A stretch of DNA of 33,364 nucleotides. Source: Gammaproteobacteria bacterium (GTDB lineage Bacteria > Pseudomonadota > Gammaproteobacteria > Chromatiales > Chromatiaceae). The position numbers and the translations under genes were made by a program. This document shows, piece by piece, positions 16,640 through 25,246 of this stretch (position 1 is its first letter; every line of letters starts with the position of its first letter). The stretch is taken from positions 1 to 33,364 of the forward strand of contig JAJRZI010000027.1 of the NCBI GenBank assembly GCA_024275295.1, given 5' to 3'. The notes beneath the pieces were generated by a model. It saw only the letters and a program-made list of their open reading frames with translations, did not search any database and had not been told where the DNA came from.

Positions 16640-16993
16640 TTATTTTTTAACGATCTTCTCCTTGATACGCGCTGCTCTGCCGGTCAGGCCACGCAGATAG
16701 TAGAGCTTGGCGCGACGAACGTCACCACGGCGTTTGACTTCAATATCACCAATTGCCGGACTGTAGGTCTGAAATACACGCTCTACACCCTCGCCGTGTG
16801 AAATCTTACGCACGGTAAAGGCTGAGTTCAGGCCACGGTTGCGTTTTGCAATAACCACACCTTCAAAGGCCTGCATACGCTCACGATTACCCTCTTTTAC
16901 TTTCACCTGCACGACCACAGTATCTCCAGGGGAAAATTCTGGAATCTCGCGCGTGATCTGTTCAGCTTCGAGCTCCTCAATAATATTACTCAT
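16640..16993 (-). CDS. rplS: 50S ribosomal protein L19
   Basis: A 117-residue protein at the interface of the two ribosomal subunits. Typical segments are [61 protein letters not shown] and the end [23 protein letters not shown] nine bases before the ATG overlaps the stop of trmD. It is the last gene of the rpsP-rimM-trmD-rplS operon, which is a classic order, and is followed by the terminator. Confidence 0.98.
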   Translation of the reverse strand: MSNIIEELEAEQITREIPEFSPGDTVVVQVKVKEGNRERMQAFEGVVIAKRNRGLNSAFTVRKISHGEGVERVFQTYSPAIGDIEVKRRGDVRRAKLYYLRGLTGRAARIKEKIVKK

Positions 16994-17005
16994 GGTCGTC
17001 TACTC

Positions 17006-17758
17006 CTATTTTGAACTGGCACCAGTATGCGCCTGTATAAATTCATTTAATAAAATCTGTTCATCTGCGCTCAGCTTCCGACCCTGTAACAGATCAGGCC
17101 GACGCAGCCATGTACGTCCCAAAGATTGCTGCAGACGCCAGCGACGTATCGCTTCATGGTTGCCACTCAGTAGTACGGGTGGAACCACTCTTTCATCGAT
17201 CTCCTCAGGTCTTGTGTAGTGGGGGCAATCCAGCAGACCATCTGCATGCGAATCCTGCTCTGCCGAGTCTGCGTCCCCCAATACACCCGGTATGAGGCGT
17301 ATCACTGCATCCATTAACACCATGGCGGCCAGCTCGCCACCACTTAAAACATAATCACCAATGGACCACTCTTCATCCACATAGCAATCAATAATTCGTT
17401 CATCAATCCCTTCATAGCGGCCTGCGATCAGGATCATTCCATCCCTTTTCGCCAATGCCTGAGCCGCAGAGTGATCCAGCCTGCGGCCTTGTGGACTCAG
17501 ATAGATGACCGGAGTTCCCGGTTTTGCCACCGCCTTGGCATGCTCAATCGCCGCCTTTAGCGGCTCCACCTTCATGACCATGCCGGGGCCACCACCATAG
17601 GGTCGATCATCGACAGTGCGATGAACGTCCTGGGTATAGTCCCGTGGGTTCCAAAACCCCAGCTCTACGAGTCCGCGATCCACTGCCCGACCCGTCACCC
17701 CTTGCTCATCCAGTGCGCGAAACATCTCTGGAAAGAGGGTTACCAGATCAAAACGCAT
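17006..17758 (-). CDS. trmD: tRNA (guanine-N1-)-methyltransferase
   Basis: A 250-residue SPOUT methyltransferase that makes m1G37 in tRNAs and prevents +1 frameshifts. The N-terminus [13 protein letters not shown] and [13 protein letters not shown] are diagnostic. The knotted SAM site is in [21 protein letters not shown] and [17 protein letters not shown]. The start shares its A with the rimM stop (TAATG). It ends with TAG, which overlaps the ribosome binding site of rplS. Confidence 0.98.
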   Translation of the reverse strand: MRFDLVTLFPEMFRALDEQGVTGRAVDRGLVELGFWNPRDYTQDVHRTVDDRPYGGGPGMVMKVEPLKAAIEHAKAVAKPGTPVIYLSPQGRRLDHSAAQALAKRDGMILIAGRYEGIDERIIDCYVDEEWSIGDYVLSGGELAAMVLMDAVIRLIPGVLGDADSAEQDSHADGLLDCPHYTRPEEIDERVVPPVLLSGNHEAIRRWRLQQSLGRTWLRRPDLLQGRKLSADEQILLNEFIQAHTGASSK

Positions 17759-18282
17759 TAAAACTCAGGATCCCAATCGACGATCATGCGCCCTGCCTTC
17801 AGATCGACACTCCGAATGACATCCTGCCAGAGGTATGGGATCAAACGCTCCCGCTCTCCTTTGACAACCACCACATCATTGGCACCGGTCTCAAGCAGGT
17901 AATCCACGACACCCAGATCCACCCCTTCCGTGGTTTGAACCTTCAATCCTTCCAGATCCGCCCAGTAAAATTCATCTGGTTGCAGCTCCGGTAACTGTTC
18001 GCGTGGGATAGCAATCTCCGCCTGCATCAGCATCGCTGCCTGCTCACGGTCATCGCAACCCTTCAACTGGGCGACCACACCTTTACCGTGAGCACGTCCA
18101 GATTGAAGTTTATACTTTACCCAGCTGCCTACCTGCCGCAGATACCAGCTAGAGTAGCTTAGTATATTGGATCGAGGTGAGGTGTGAGAAAAGACACGCA
18201 CCCAACCCTTTACACCATATATGCCTGACACCCGCCCCAGAATAAGCATATCTGGTGCACCAGCAGCGGCTTTTTCAGCCAT
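17758..18282 (-). CDS. rimM: Ribosome maturation factor RimM
   Basis: A 174-residue factor for 30S assembly (3' domain of 16S rRNA, with S19). The N-terminal domain starts [21 protein letters not shown]. The C-terminal PRC-barrel-like domain has [33 protein letters not shown] and RLIPYL. Length and order are usual. It lies 41 bp after rpsP. Confidence 0.97.
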   Translation of the reverse strand: MAEKAAAGAPDMLILGRVSGIYGVKGWVRVFSHTSPRSNILSYSSWYLRQVGSWVKYKLQSGRAHGKGVVAQLKGCDDREQAAMLMQAEIAIPREQLPELQPDEFYWADLEGLKVQTTEGVDLGVVDYLLETGANDVVVVKGERERLIPYLWQDVIRSVDLKAGRMIVDWDPEF

Positions 18283-18323
18283 CGTCGGCTACCGATTCAG
18301 GATATTAGACGCAGCTGCCAAAG

Positions 18324-18575
18324 TTAGGCTGCAGCTTTAGCCTGCTCCTTTATGAGAGAAGCCACACGATCAGAGGTTTGAGCGCCTTTGGAAACCCAAT
18401 GCTCAATGCGCTCCTGATTGATGCGCAGACGCTCTTCCCCGCCTGTAGCGACAGGATTAAAGAAACCCAGACGCTCGATATAACGGCCATCACGAGGATT
18501 GCGACTATCAGTTACCACGATATGATAGAACGGACGCTTCTTAGCACCGCCCCTTGAAAGACGAATTGTTACCAT
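18324..18575 (-). CDS. rpsP: 30S ribosomal protein S16
   Basis: An 83-residue protein with the family start [20 protein letters not shown] and [14 protein letters not shown]. It is the first gene of the operon. It is needed for 30S assembly. The promoter listed at 18643-18670 lies about 70 bp upstream. Confidence 0.98.
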   Translation of the reverse strand: MVTIRLSRGGAKKRPFYHIVVTDSRNPRDGRYIERLGFFNPVATGGEERLRINQERIEHWVSKGAQTSDRVASLIKEQAKAAA

Positions 18576-18642
18576 GACCTACCCTTAAAGTTAACCTGTC
18601 ACGCGCCACGGTCTCTACTGACCGGCAGCAAGTAAACCGCGC

Positions 18643-18670
18643 ATTGTACGCAATTTCAGAGAAAAGTGAA
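18643..18670 (-). promoter_or_regulatory. rpsP: Candidate sigma-70 promoter of the rpsP operon
   Basis: On the minus strand TTCACT (18670-18665) and TACAAT (18648-18643) are separated by 16 bp. The -10 box has five of six consensus bases and the -35 box four of six. The start point would lie about 60 bp before the rpsP ATG. It sits in the gap after ffh. Confidence 0.55.
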
Positions 18671-18689
18671 GTACCCTTTTAAGAAAAAA

Positions 18690-20048
18690 TCAGAATGGCA
18701 TGCCAGGTGGCATTCGACCTTTCATACCCCGCATCATCTTGGCCATACCACCACCTTTCATTTTCTTCATCATTTTTTGCATTTGGGCAAATTGCTTAAG
18801 GAGCTTGTTCACATCCTGCACCTGGGTACCTGAACCCGCCGCAATACGGCGCTTACGCGCCCCTTTGATAACAGCAGGGAATGCTCGCTCCTTTAGTGTC
18901 ATGGAGTTGACAATGGCGACCAATTTACCCATCTCTTTATCATTGACCTGGTTTTTGACATGATCTGGCACCTCGCCCATACCTGGCAACTTGTCCATCA
19001 TTGACGCCATGCCGCCCATTTTGCTCATCTGCTCCAGCTGCTCCTTAAAATCTGACAGATCAAACCCTTTGCCCTTTTGGATCTTCTTGGCAAGTTTATC
19101 TGCCTTGGTGCGGTCAATCTTGGCCTCTACCTCTTCCACCAGGGAGAGCACGTCCCCCATGCCCAAGATACGGGATGCAACCCGCTCCGGATGGAAGGGT
19201 TCCAGGGCTGTGGTTTTTTCACCCACGCCAAGGAATTTGATAGGCTTGCCGGTAATTTCACGAATTGAGAGTGCTGCACCACCTCGCGCATCACCATCCG
19301 TCTTGGTCAGCACAATACCCGTCAGTGGCAACGCCTCATCAAAGGCCTTGGCAGTATTGGCCGCATCCTGACCCGTCATGCTGTCAACGGTAAACAGTGT
19401 TTCAACGGGATCAAGCTCAGCATGCAGCGCCTTGATCTCCGCCATCATCTCTTCATCGACATGAAGGCGACCGGCAGTATCAACAATCAAGACATCCACA
19501 AACTGTTTACGTGCCTGCTTGATCGCAGCCTTTGCAATGGCCAGCGGCTTTTGATCGGGACTACTTGGAAAGAACGCTGCCTGAACCTCTGTCGCCAAGG
19601 TTTTCAGCTGCTCAATAGCTGCCGGACGGTAGACATCGCAGCTCACAACCATGACTGACTTTTTCTGGCTCTCTTTGAGCCAGCGAGCAAGTTTAGCAAC
19701 ACTGGTGGTTTTACCCGAACCCTGTAGACCTGCCATCAGAACGACTGCCGGTGGCTGCGCCGCCAGGTTGAGCGCCTCATTGGCCTCACCCATGATGCTG
19801 ACCAGCTCATCATTCACAATCTTGACCAGCATCTGACCAGGGGTCAGACTGCTGAGCACATCCGCACCCAGTGCCTTAAACCGGACACGATCTACAAACA
19901 GTTTGACCACAGGTAGCGCAACATCAGCCTCCAGCAGCGCCATCCGCACTTCACGCATGGTATCCTTAATGTTCTCTTCGGTCAGGCGACCGCGTCCACG
20001 CAGGTTATTGAGTGTCCGGCCAAGCCGGTCAGTAAGATTATCAAACAT
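18690..20048 (-). CDS. ffh: Signal recognition particle GTPase
   Basis: A 452-residue protein that binds 4.5S RNA and signal sequences and targets nascent membrane proteins to FtsY. Domains in order are an N domain (MFDNLTDRLGRTLNNLRG), a G domain with GLQGSGKTTSVAKLA, DTAGRLHVDEEMM and TKTDGDARGGAALS, and a Met-rich M domain with many MxKMM motifs at the C-terminus (QKMMKKMKGGGMAKMMRG). The frame is open to 20162, but the family begins with MFDNL and an AGGA precedes that ATG, so 20048 was chosen. Confidence 0.97.
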   Translation of the reverse strand: MFDNLTDRLGRTLNNLRGRGRLTEENIKDTMREVRMALLEADVALPVVKLFVDRVRFKALGADVLSSLTPGQMLVKIVNDELVSIMGEANEALNLAAQPPAVVLMAGLQGSGKTTSVAKLARWLKESQKKSVMVVSCDVYRPAAIEQLKTLATEVQAAFFPSSPDQKPLAIAKAAIKQARKQFVDVLIVDTAGRLHVDEEMMAEIKALHAELDPVETLFTVDSMTGQDAANTAKAFDEALPLTGIVLTKTDGDARGGAALSIREITGKPIKFLGVGEKTTALEPFHPERVASRILGMGDVLSLVEEVEAKIDRTKADKLAKKIQKGKGFDLSDFKEQLEQMSKMGGMASMMDKLPGMGEVPDHVKNQVNDKEMGKLVAIVNSMTLKERAFPAVIKGARKRRIAAGSGTQVQDVNKLLKQFAQMQKMMKKMKGGGMAKMMRGMKGRMPPGMPF

Positions 20049-20185
20049 GCCAGGGGGTTCCTGCTCGTTTACTTTTAGAATATGGGAAAACCTGTGGAAT
20101 CTACTATAAAGGGGTGTCGTCTGCAAAGAAGTCGGTAAAACTCCCTTTTCAGAATGGTTCAAGTTATGCCATCATCACACCCAAC

Positions 20186-20998
20186 ATGAATAATACACTC
20201 ATCGCAATCCTGGCCATACTCAGTTATCTGGCCAGTGGACTCATTATTGGCCTGAGACTTTTTGGCAATCACTTTGAGTTGCGCCTCCCCCGCCTGGGGG
20301 GAATCACTCTTGGATTAGCCGGCGTTGCGCTGCATTCAGTGGTGCTCTACCACACACTGTTCACAGACAACGGTCTTAATCTGGGCATTTTCAACGCCAC
20401 CTCACTGGCCGCGTGGATTGTAGTGCTGGCGCTGATGCTGTCAGCCATCTCAAAACCAGTGGAAAACCTTGGCATTGTACTGCTACCACTCGCCGCAATC
20501 GCACTGATTCTTGAGCTGACCTTCCCCACCACCTATATCTTCGACCCTACAGCATCCTGGGGTCTGCGCATCCATGCCATTATCTCCCTTATGGCATACA
20601 GTCTGTTCACCATGGCTGCGGTACAGGCAGGACTGCTTGCCATCCAGGATCGACACTTGCATAACAAGCACCCTGGAGGATTTGTTCGCGCCCTCCCACC
20701 CCTGCAGACAATGGAAGTCCTGCTGTTTGAGATGATTATCATAGGTTTTATATTGCTAAGCATCGGGCTCCTGAGCGGCTTCATGTTTCTTGAAAACATG
20801 TTTGCCCAACATCTTGCACACAAGACGATACTCTCTATTGCGTCCTGGCTGGTTTTCGGCACGCTGTTATGGGGACGGTTCCGGTTTGGCTGGCGCGGAC
20901 GCACTGCCATCAGATGGACACTATCAGGCTTTGTTGTATTGATGCTGGCCTATTTTGGGAGCAAGGCCGTAGTTGAATTAGTACTTGCTGGAAACTAA
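20186..20998 (+). CDS. CcsA-like cytochrome c assembly membrane protein (YpjD type)
   Basis: A 270-residue protein with about eight membrane segments. It resembles the CcsA/CcmC-related family that often stands divergent from ffh in gammaproteobacteria. Visible are the opening MNNTLIAILAILSYLASGL, the conserved WGLRIHAIISLMAYSLFTMAAVQA with a His, and a second helix pair ending in AHKTILSIASWLVFGTLLWGR with another His. These His residues may bind haem in the family. The start at 20186 was chosen because the earlier GTG at 20114 would overlap the ffh leader and add polar sequence. The 137 bp before it must hold divergent promoters. Confidence 0.82.
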   Translation: MNNTLIAILAILSYLASGLIIGLRLFGNHFELRLPRLGGITLGLAGVALHSVVLYHTLFTDNGLNLGIFNATSLAAWIVVLALMLSAISKPVENLGIVLLPLAAIALILELTFPTTYIFDPTASWGLRIHAIISLMAYSLFTMAAVQAGLLAIQDRHLHNKHPGGFVRALPPLQTMEVLLFEMIIIGFILLSIGLLSGFMFLENMFAQHLAHKTILSIASWLVFGTLLWGRFRFGWRGRTAIRWTLSGFVVLMLAYFGSKAVVELVLAGN

Positions 20999-21057
20999 CG
21001 AACGGTCAGAGCAACTCAGGATTCAACCCGGATATTTCATGAATTCGGGTTAGGCAC

Positions 21058-21093
21058 AAAAAACCCTGCATGGGTAACTCTGCAGGGTTTTTT
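21058..21093. terminator. Rho-independent terminator, both directions
   Basis: AAAAAACCCTGCA (21058-21070) pairs perfectly with TGCAGGGTTTTTT (21081-21093) around a 10-nt loop. It lies between the convergent ccsA-like and RRM genes and can serve both. A second small stem, AACCCG/CGGGTT (21025-21051), lies just before it. Confidence 0.92.
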
Positions 21094-21142
21094 AATGGCA
21101 ATATGGGACGCCAGTTCTTAAGCGGCAGTCACCGGGATCGCC

Positions 21143-21469
21143 CTATGAATGACGGCGGTCAGCTTGTCTGCGATCACTTTCGGCATGCTGCGCAACAGGC
21201 AGGCCAACTGAACGCCTCTCATCATCTGCTCTGCTAACAAATTCACGCACCAACACCATCGAGCCATACAGATCTTTTTTCTGCTGGAGCTTAATCGCTT
21301 TTTCAGCATACGCCTCTGACTGAAACAGAATGTGGCCAAAACGCACCTCACCTTCCTCTGAGCGCCTTTTCACAATCTCAATATCAGTTATTCCCTCATG
21401 GTCTCCCATGAAATCAAGAAGATCACTGGTAGTTGTACCAGGCTGAAGATTTCCAATGAATATTCCCAT
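21143..21469 (-). CDS. RNA-binding protein with one RRM domain
   Basis: A 108-residue protein with a single RNA recognition motif: RNP2 is IFIGNL at residues 3-8 and RNP1 is RFGHILFQ near 43-50. A basic, Arg-rich tail (ERRSVGLPVAQ, DRRQADRRHS) follows. This resembles the small bacterial RRM proteins of the cyanobacterial Rbp type that are linked to stress or cold response in some species. It ends with TAG; reading through would add 16 residues before a TAA. Confidence 0.85.
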   Translation of the reverse strand: MGIFIGNLQPGTTTSDLLDFMGDHEGITDIEIVKRRSEEGEVRFGHILFQSEAYAEKAIKLQQKKDLYGSMVLVREFVSRADDERRSVGLPVAQHAESDRRQADRRHS

Positions 21470-21588
21470 ATCAGTACCTCAAATTCTCTAAAGCAATAGA
21501 CCAAGTCTCAAGCACTTAGGCCTTTTATACCACTGACCTGCAAAGAGGACCACCCCTCTATAAAGATTTAAAGAATGCATTTCCCAAT

Positions 21589-21765
21589 CTATTCATCTGC
21601 ATCCACTGCTGCGGATCTCTCATCTGAGCTGCTGGACTCAGCGTTGGCCTGACTCCGTTCTGCCCGGCCTTTGCGGATGTAGTAAACAATCAAGCCGGTA
21701 GCCAGTATCCCAATCAGCATAACCGCAATGACAACAATAATACCGCCATTCATCTCGACTTGCAT
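21589..21765 (-). CDS. Small single-pass membrane protein (58 residues)
   Basis: A short gene with MQVEMNGGIIVVIAVMLIG at its start, one membrane helix (about 9-29, ending GLIVYYIRKGR), then an acidic, Ser-rich tail (SSSSDERSAAVDADE). AAGAGG lies five bases before the ATG, and the codon use looks like its neighbours. A different frame over the same DNA also stays open for 64 codons but gives a Cys/Tyr-rich sequence without a fitting ribosome binding site, so it was rejected. The function is unknown. Confidence 0.7.
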   Translation of the reverse strand: MQVEMNGGIIVVIAVMLIGILATGLIVYYIRKGRAERSQANAESSSSDERSAAVDADE

Positions 21766-21913
21766 TATAACCTCTTGATCTAAAAGTATTTAACTTCGTC
21801 ATATAGCGCACTGACGCAATGAACCCCAGCAACTTGCCGCACCCATCATAGTGTTAATGTTTAATAACAGCAATACAACCCGAAACTAGCACCATTAGTA
21901 TGTCGTTTTACAT

Positions 21914-23140
21914 TTAACCCGGTGAGTAGTGTGAGCGCACATAACAATCCACCACCTTTTGAAACTTCTCGGCAATATCATTACCCTTCAGCGTGACCGT
22001 CTTTTCTCCATCTTCATAAACCGGAGCCACTGGGGTCTCACCACTGCCAGGCAGGCTGATGCCAATATTGGCATGTTTGCTCTCACCTGGGCCATTGACC
22101 ACGCAACCCATCACCGCTACGGTCATATTATCCACTCCGGGAAACAACTTACGCAAGACCGGCATCTGTTGCCGCAGGTAGGCCTGGATATCCTTTGCCA
22201 GCTGTTGGAAGACGGTACTGCTGGTGCGCCCACAACCGGGGCAGGCAATAACAGCCGGGGTAAAGTTGCGCAGCTCCAGGGCCTGCAGAATCTCTTGGGC
22301 AACTATCACCTCTTCAGTGCGTGGCGCGCCAGGCTCTGGCGTAAGTGAGATGCGGATAGTATCACCGATGCCCTGTTGCAGCAGCACCGCCAGTGCAGAG
22401 GTGGAGGCCACAATCCCACGCGCGCCCATCCCCGCCTCGGTCAGCCCCAGATGCAGGGCATAACTGCAACGTTGCGCCAGCTCCTGATAGACGGCGATCA
22501 GATCCTGTACCCCACTCATCTTGCAGGAGAGGACAATCTGATCCTGCCTCAGCCCCAGCACTTCGGCCTGTTTGGCATTCTCCAGTGCAGAGACCACCAT
22601 GATTTCACGGATGACCTCATCGGTCTCCTTGGGTCGAGATGCATTGGCATTCTCATCCATCATGCGCACCACCAGCTCCTGATCCATGCTGCCCCAGTTG
22701 ACACCGATCCGCACCGGCTTGTCATAATGGACCGCCATCTCGATCATGCTGGCGAACTGGCTGTCACGATGCGCGCCACGGCCCACATTGCCGGGATTGA
22801 TGCGGTATTTGGCCAGGGCCTGGGCGCACTCGGGATATTGGGTCAGCAGCTTGTGCCCATTGAAGTGAAAATCACCAATCAGCGGTACACTGCAGCCGCG
22901 CTGATCCAGTGCTTCACGAATCTGTGGGATTGCCTGGGCCGCCTCTTCGGTATTGACGGTGAGCCGCACCAGCTCCGAGCCAGCCTCCGCCAACTCCACC
23001 ACCTGCTTGACAGTAGCAGTGATGTCAGAGGTATCCGTGTTGGTCATGGACTGAATGACTACGGGTCTATTGTCGCCGATAACAACGGGGCCAACGGGCA
23101 CCCCTTGGGTGCAGTGGCGTTCTACAGGAGATTTTGACAT
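21914..23140 (-). CDS. ispG: 4-hydroxy-3-methylbut-2-en-1-yl diphosphate synthase
   Basis: A 408-residue iron-sulfur enzyme of the MEP isoprenoid pathway that reduces MEcPP to HMBPP. The TIM-barrel start is [19 protein letters not shown], with RINPGNVG further on. The [4Fe-4S] ligands are the two Cys in [10 protein letters not shown] and the Cys in [18 protein letters not shown]. It is longer than the E. coli enzyme (372); the extra length is spread in the middle and C-terminus. It follows the frameshifted gene by about 80 bp in the same direction. Confidence 0.96.
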   Translation of the reverse strand: MSKSPVERHCTQGVPVGPVVIGDNRPVVIQSMTNTDTSDITATVKQVVELAEAGSELVRLTVNTEEAAQAIPQIREALDQRGCSVPLIGDFHFNGHKLLTQYPECAQALAKYRINPGNVGRGAHRDSQFASMIEMAVHYDKPVRIGVNWGSMDQELVVRMMDENANASRPKETDEVIREIMVVSALENAKQAEVLGLRQDQIVLSCKMSGVQDLIAVYQELAQRCSYALHLGLTEAGMGARGIVASTSALAVLLQQGIGDTIRISLTPEPGAPRTEEVIVAQEILQALELRNFTPAVIACPGCGRTSSTVFQQLAKDIQAYLRQQMPVLRKLFPGVDNMTVAVMGCVVNGPGESKHANIGISLPGSGETPVAPVYEDGEKTVTLKGNDIAEKFQKVVDCYVRSHYSPG

Positions 23141-23224
23141 AAAAAGAGGCAGCCTGAATCCAATAAACAGGTGGCTATTTTAGCCTAAACCGAATTGTCG
23201 ATGTTAGGCTCTTTCAACCATGGA

Positions 23225-24552
23225 TTATGGCAGGCGGTAGACCTCAACCTTTGAGATCTGCTTCAGCGGCACGTGTACCGTCATATCACCACCATAGAGT
23301 CGCTGCTTAATGACAATCTGATCTTTCTCTACCGACATCAATACCCCTTTGCGTACCGCATTCTCCTGATCAATATAGACTCGCACATTTTTATCCATAT
23401 AGCTGCGCAGCTGCGCTATTGGTGTCGGCACATATTCCTGAGTGGGATCTGGCTTTTTCAGCTTTCCAGGTTGCCTGGCGCCAGGAGAGAAGACTGTTTT
23501 TGCATCAGGCAGCTGCAACGCAAGCCCTGACTCACTCTTCACTGTTTGCTCTGGCACGCTAAAACTGAGATCGGTCACAGGCTCCCCGTTGACAGACAGC
23601 TCTAAATTCAGGACCGACGGAAGGTCTTCCGGCTTGTAGAAAGAGAGACTGGCCGGGTCAATTGCCTCAGGCGGATAAATACTGAAACTCACCTCATTTG
23701 GATTTTTGATAAAGCTTTTTATTGCAGCAATCAATCCGGGGCCAGGTCTGAATCCCAGCTGCTGAGCAAGTTGTTTTTCATCCATATTGAGCATCGATTC
23801 TATAAAGGCATCCACCGTTAGCTCACGTGCAGCTGCACAGTATTGTTGGGCCTTTGTAACAAAATCAGGATCAATCTGGTAGGTCACCGTCATCTTAGAA
23901 AACTGTGGCTTCTGCATCCCCATCATCATAGCACCAGGCTGGGGCACATTGGTCAATAGCATGCTTGTTCGTGAATATTCAACACCACGTATATCAAACC
24001 CAGCTGCATCTCAGCTCGGCCTGCTGACGGGTCAAAATCAACATCCAATGATGCATCCATTGTCATGGCATAGAAGCCCAGAGCACCCATCATATCTGGC
24101 GAAAGCCCTGTCAATAGCCCGCAACCATCTGGATCGTTAATGCCGGATACCTGCTTGGCGCTCTCCAACATATGGGTGTAACTGGCAGCAAAATCGCCGT
24201 CCAATGGAATACTAAAGCCCTTAACCGATAATCCAAACCTTTCAGGCGGTCTGTTTTGAAAGCTACCCGTAGTCAATTGATAGAGAAACGGCAGGCCATT
24301 TCCCTGTATCTGAGCTGATTCAATCGTGATTTCATCATTACTGCCTGACGGATAGATACTGATCTTTTCAACAGCAATACTGCCTTCAAAACTTGAGCTG
24401 ATACCTTGGTATCTAATCTCTGCAAAAGGACTGGCCAAAGAGATCACTTTATCCAGCTCACTTGAGACACGATAATAGATATATCCCTTGGCACCACCCA
24501 ACAGGACTCCAGCAAGGATGAGCAAGCCAACAAACAGTGTTTTAAGTTTCAT
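23225..24552 (-). pseudogene. Exported or membrane-anchored protein split by a -1 frameshift
   Basis: Two frames that read as one 442-residue protein. The first frame (24552 to a TGA at 23953) has a membrane anchor (TLFVGLLILAGVLLGGAKGY) and a beta-rich domain of a DUF945/AsmA-like flavour. At 24001-23995 it reaches GRAEMQLG and should pass to the -1 frame, which continues GFDIRGVEYSRTSMLLTNV and runs to the TAA at 23225. The -1 frame has a TGA nine bases before this point, so the shift must happen close to it. The C-terminal part has an Sm/KOW-like end (VRVYIDQENAVRKGVLMS, VHVPLKQISKVEVYRL). The site is G_GGT_TTG, which fits both a lost G in a G-run and a slippery heptamer. Function unknown. 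Confidence 0.75.
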
Positions 24553-24898
24553 GGTCAGATAGCTTTATCCAGAAAACAGCATTCAACAGAGAGGCACGAT
24601 CATCCTAAACTAATCAGCCTGTTATATTTTTCGACATAGTAGGATACTTCTTAAGCAAAGCCAAAATTACCACGCCTTTTTATGTCCATGGTAATGCTTT
24701 GCCGCATCTGGATAGGATCATCAATCTGTGATTTCACAGGAAGAACTGAGCGAAGCATTCAGAGCCGTGCTCGCCAGTGAGACAACCGGACGACCCTGTG
24801 AGAGCCACATCCGTTCAGGCCGGGGCACAAATGTGAAGGGCCGAGTCCTGCTCGCCGAAGCGAGCCGAAACCGGCCCCTGCCACTTCTTTTTTGATGC
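24553..24898. other. 346-bp intergenic region with a structured GC-rich element
   Basis: There is no convincing gene. It holds CTGTGA-TT-TCACAG (24726-24739). It also holds a nested fold at 24826-24879: CACA/TGTG, AAGGGCCG (24836-24843) with CGGCCCCT (24872-24879), and GCTCGC-CGAA-GCGAGC (24850-24865). On the minus strand this last stem is capped by the extra-stable C(UUCG)G tetraloop, so a minus-strand RNA is the better guess. A 55-codon GTG frame at 24729 is the alternative. Confidence 0.4.
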
Positions 24899-25144
24899 TC
24901 AGGCTTTTACATCAAGCAGACTGCCAATGGTTTTGCTCATGGCATCTGCTGCCTGCATCACTTTCACGCTAGCCTCAATCTGGGCACGATCAGCAACCAG
25001 ATTCACCATCGGCTTCACAATATCCATAGCTTGATCTGGTTTGTTGGCTTTTGCTATCTGATCCGCATCCTGCCTCAAACTATCAAGGCCACTCTGGATA
25101 CCCTGAACACCACTATTAAACACACTGCTTATCGGTTCCATCAT
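24899..25144 (-). CDS. Small protein with a flagellar rod/hook-like C-terminus
   Basis: An 81-residue protein that begins MMEPISSVFNSGVQGIQSGL and ends DRAQIEASVKVMQAADAMSKTIGSLLDVKA. The end closely follows the pattern of the C-terminal helix of flagellar rod, hook and hook-associated proteins (V-D-L...A-N-x-K-V-x-x-x-x-D-E-M-x-x-S-L-L-D). The N-terminal half is also helix-like (AxxG-type). It lacks the middle domains. AAGG lies five bases before the ATG. It lies between prfC and the frameshifted gene, about 2 kb from the flagellar cluster. A role in motility or an adaptor function is inference. Confidence 0.7.
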   Translation of the reverse strand: MMEPISSVFNSGVQGIQSGLDSLRQDADQIAKANKPDQAMDIVKPMVNLVADRAQIEASVKVMQAADAMSKTIGSLLDVKA

Positions 25145-25246
25145 AATAACCTTCAGCCATATTCATACTTTTAAGTATGCGTCAACCTTGCTATTTTTAC
25201 AGATATTTAGGCTGCCAATAGTGTGAACCCCATCACAAAAAAGAGC

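Noticed and set aside
20049-20162. Longer start of ffh
   Set aside because: Ffh proteins begin with MFDNL; the extension lies in the divergent promoter region.
21638-21832. 64-codon minus-strand frame rich in Cys and Tyr
   Set aside because: It overlaps the better-supported 58-residue membrane protein in another frame and has no fitting ribosome binding site.
23182-23210. AGCCTAA/TTAGGCT stem as a terminator before ispG
   Set aside because: No T-run follows on the minus strand and the loop is long, so it was not called.
24729-24896. 55-codon GTG frame on the plus strand
   Set aside because: It has no clear ribosome binding site and its sequence follows the inverted repeats of the region; an RNA or repeat explains it better.
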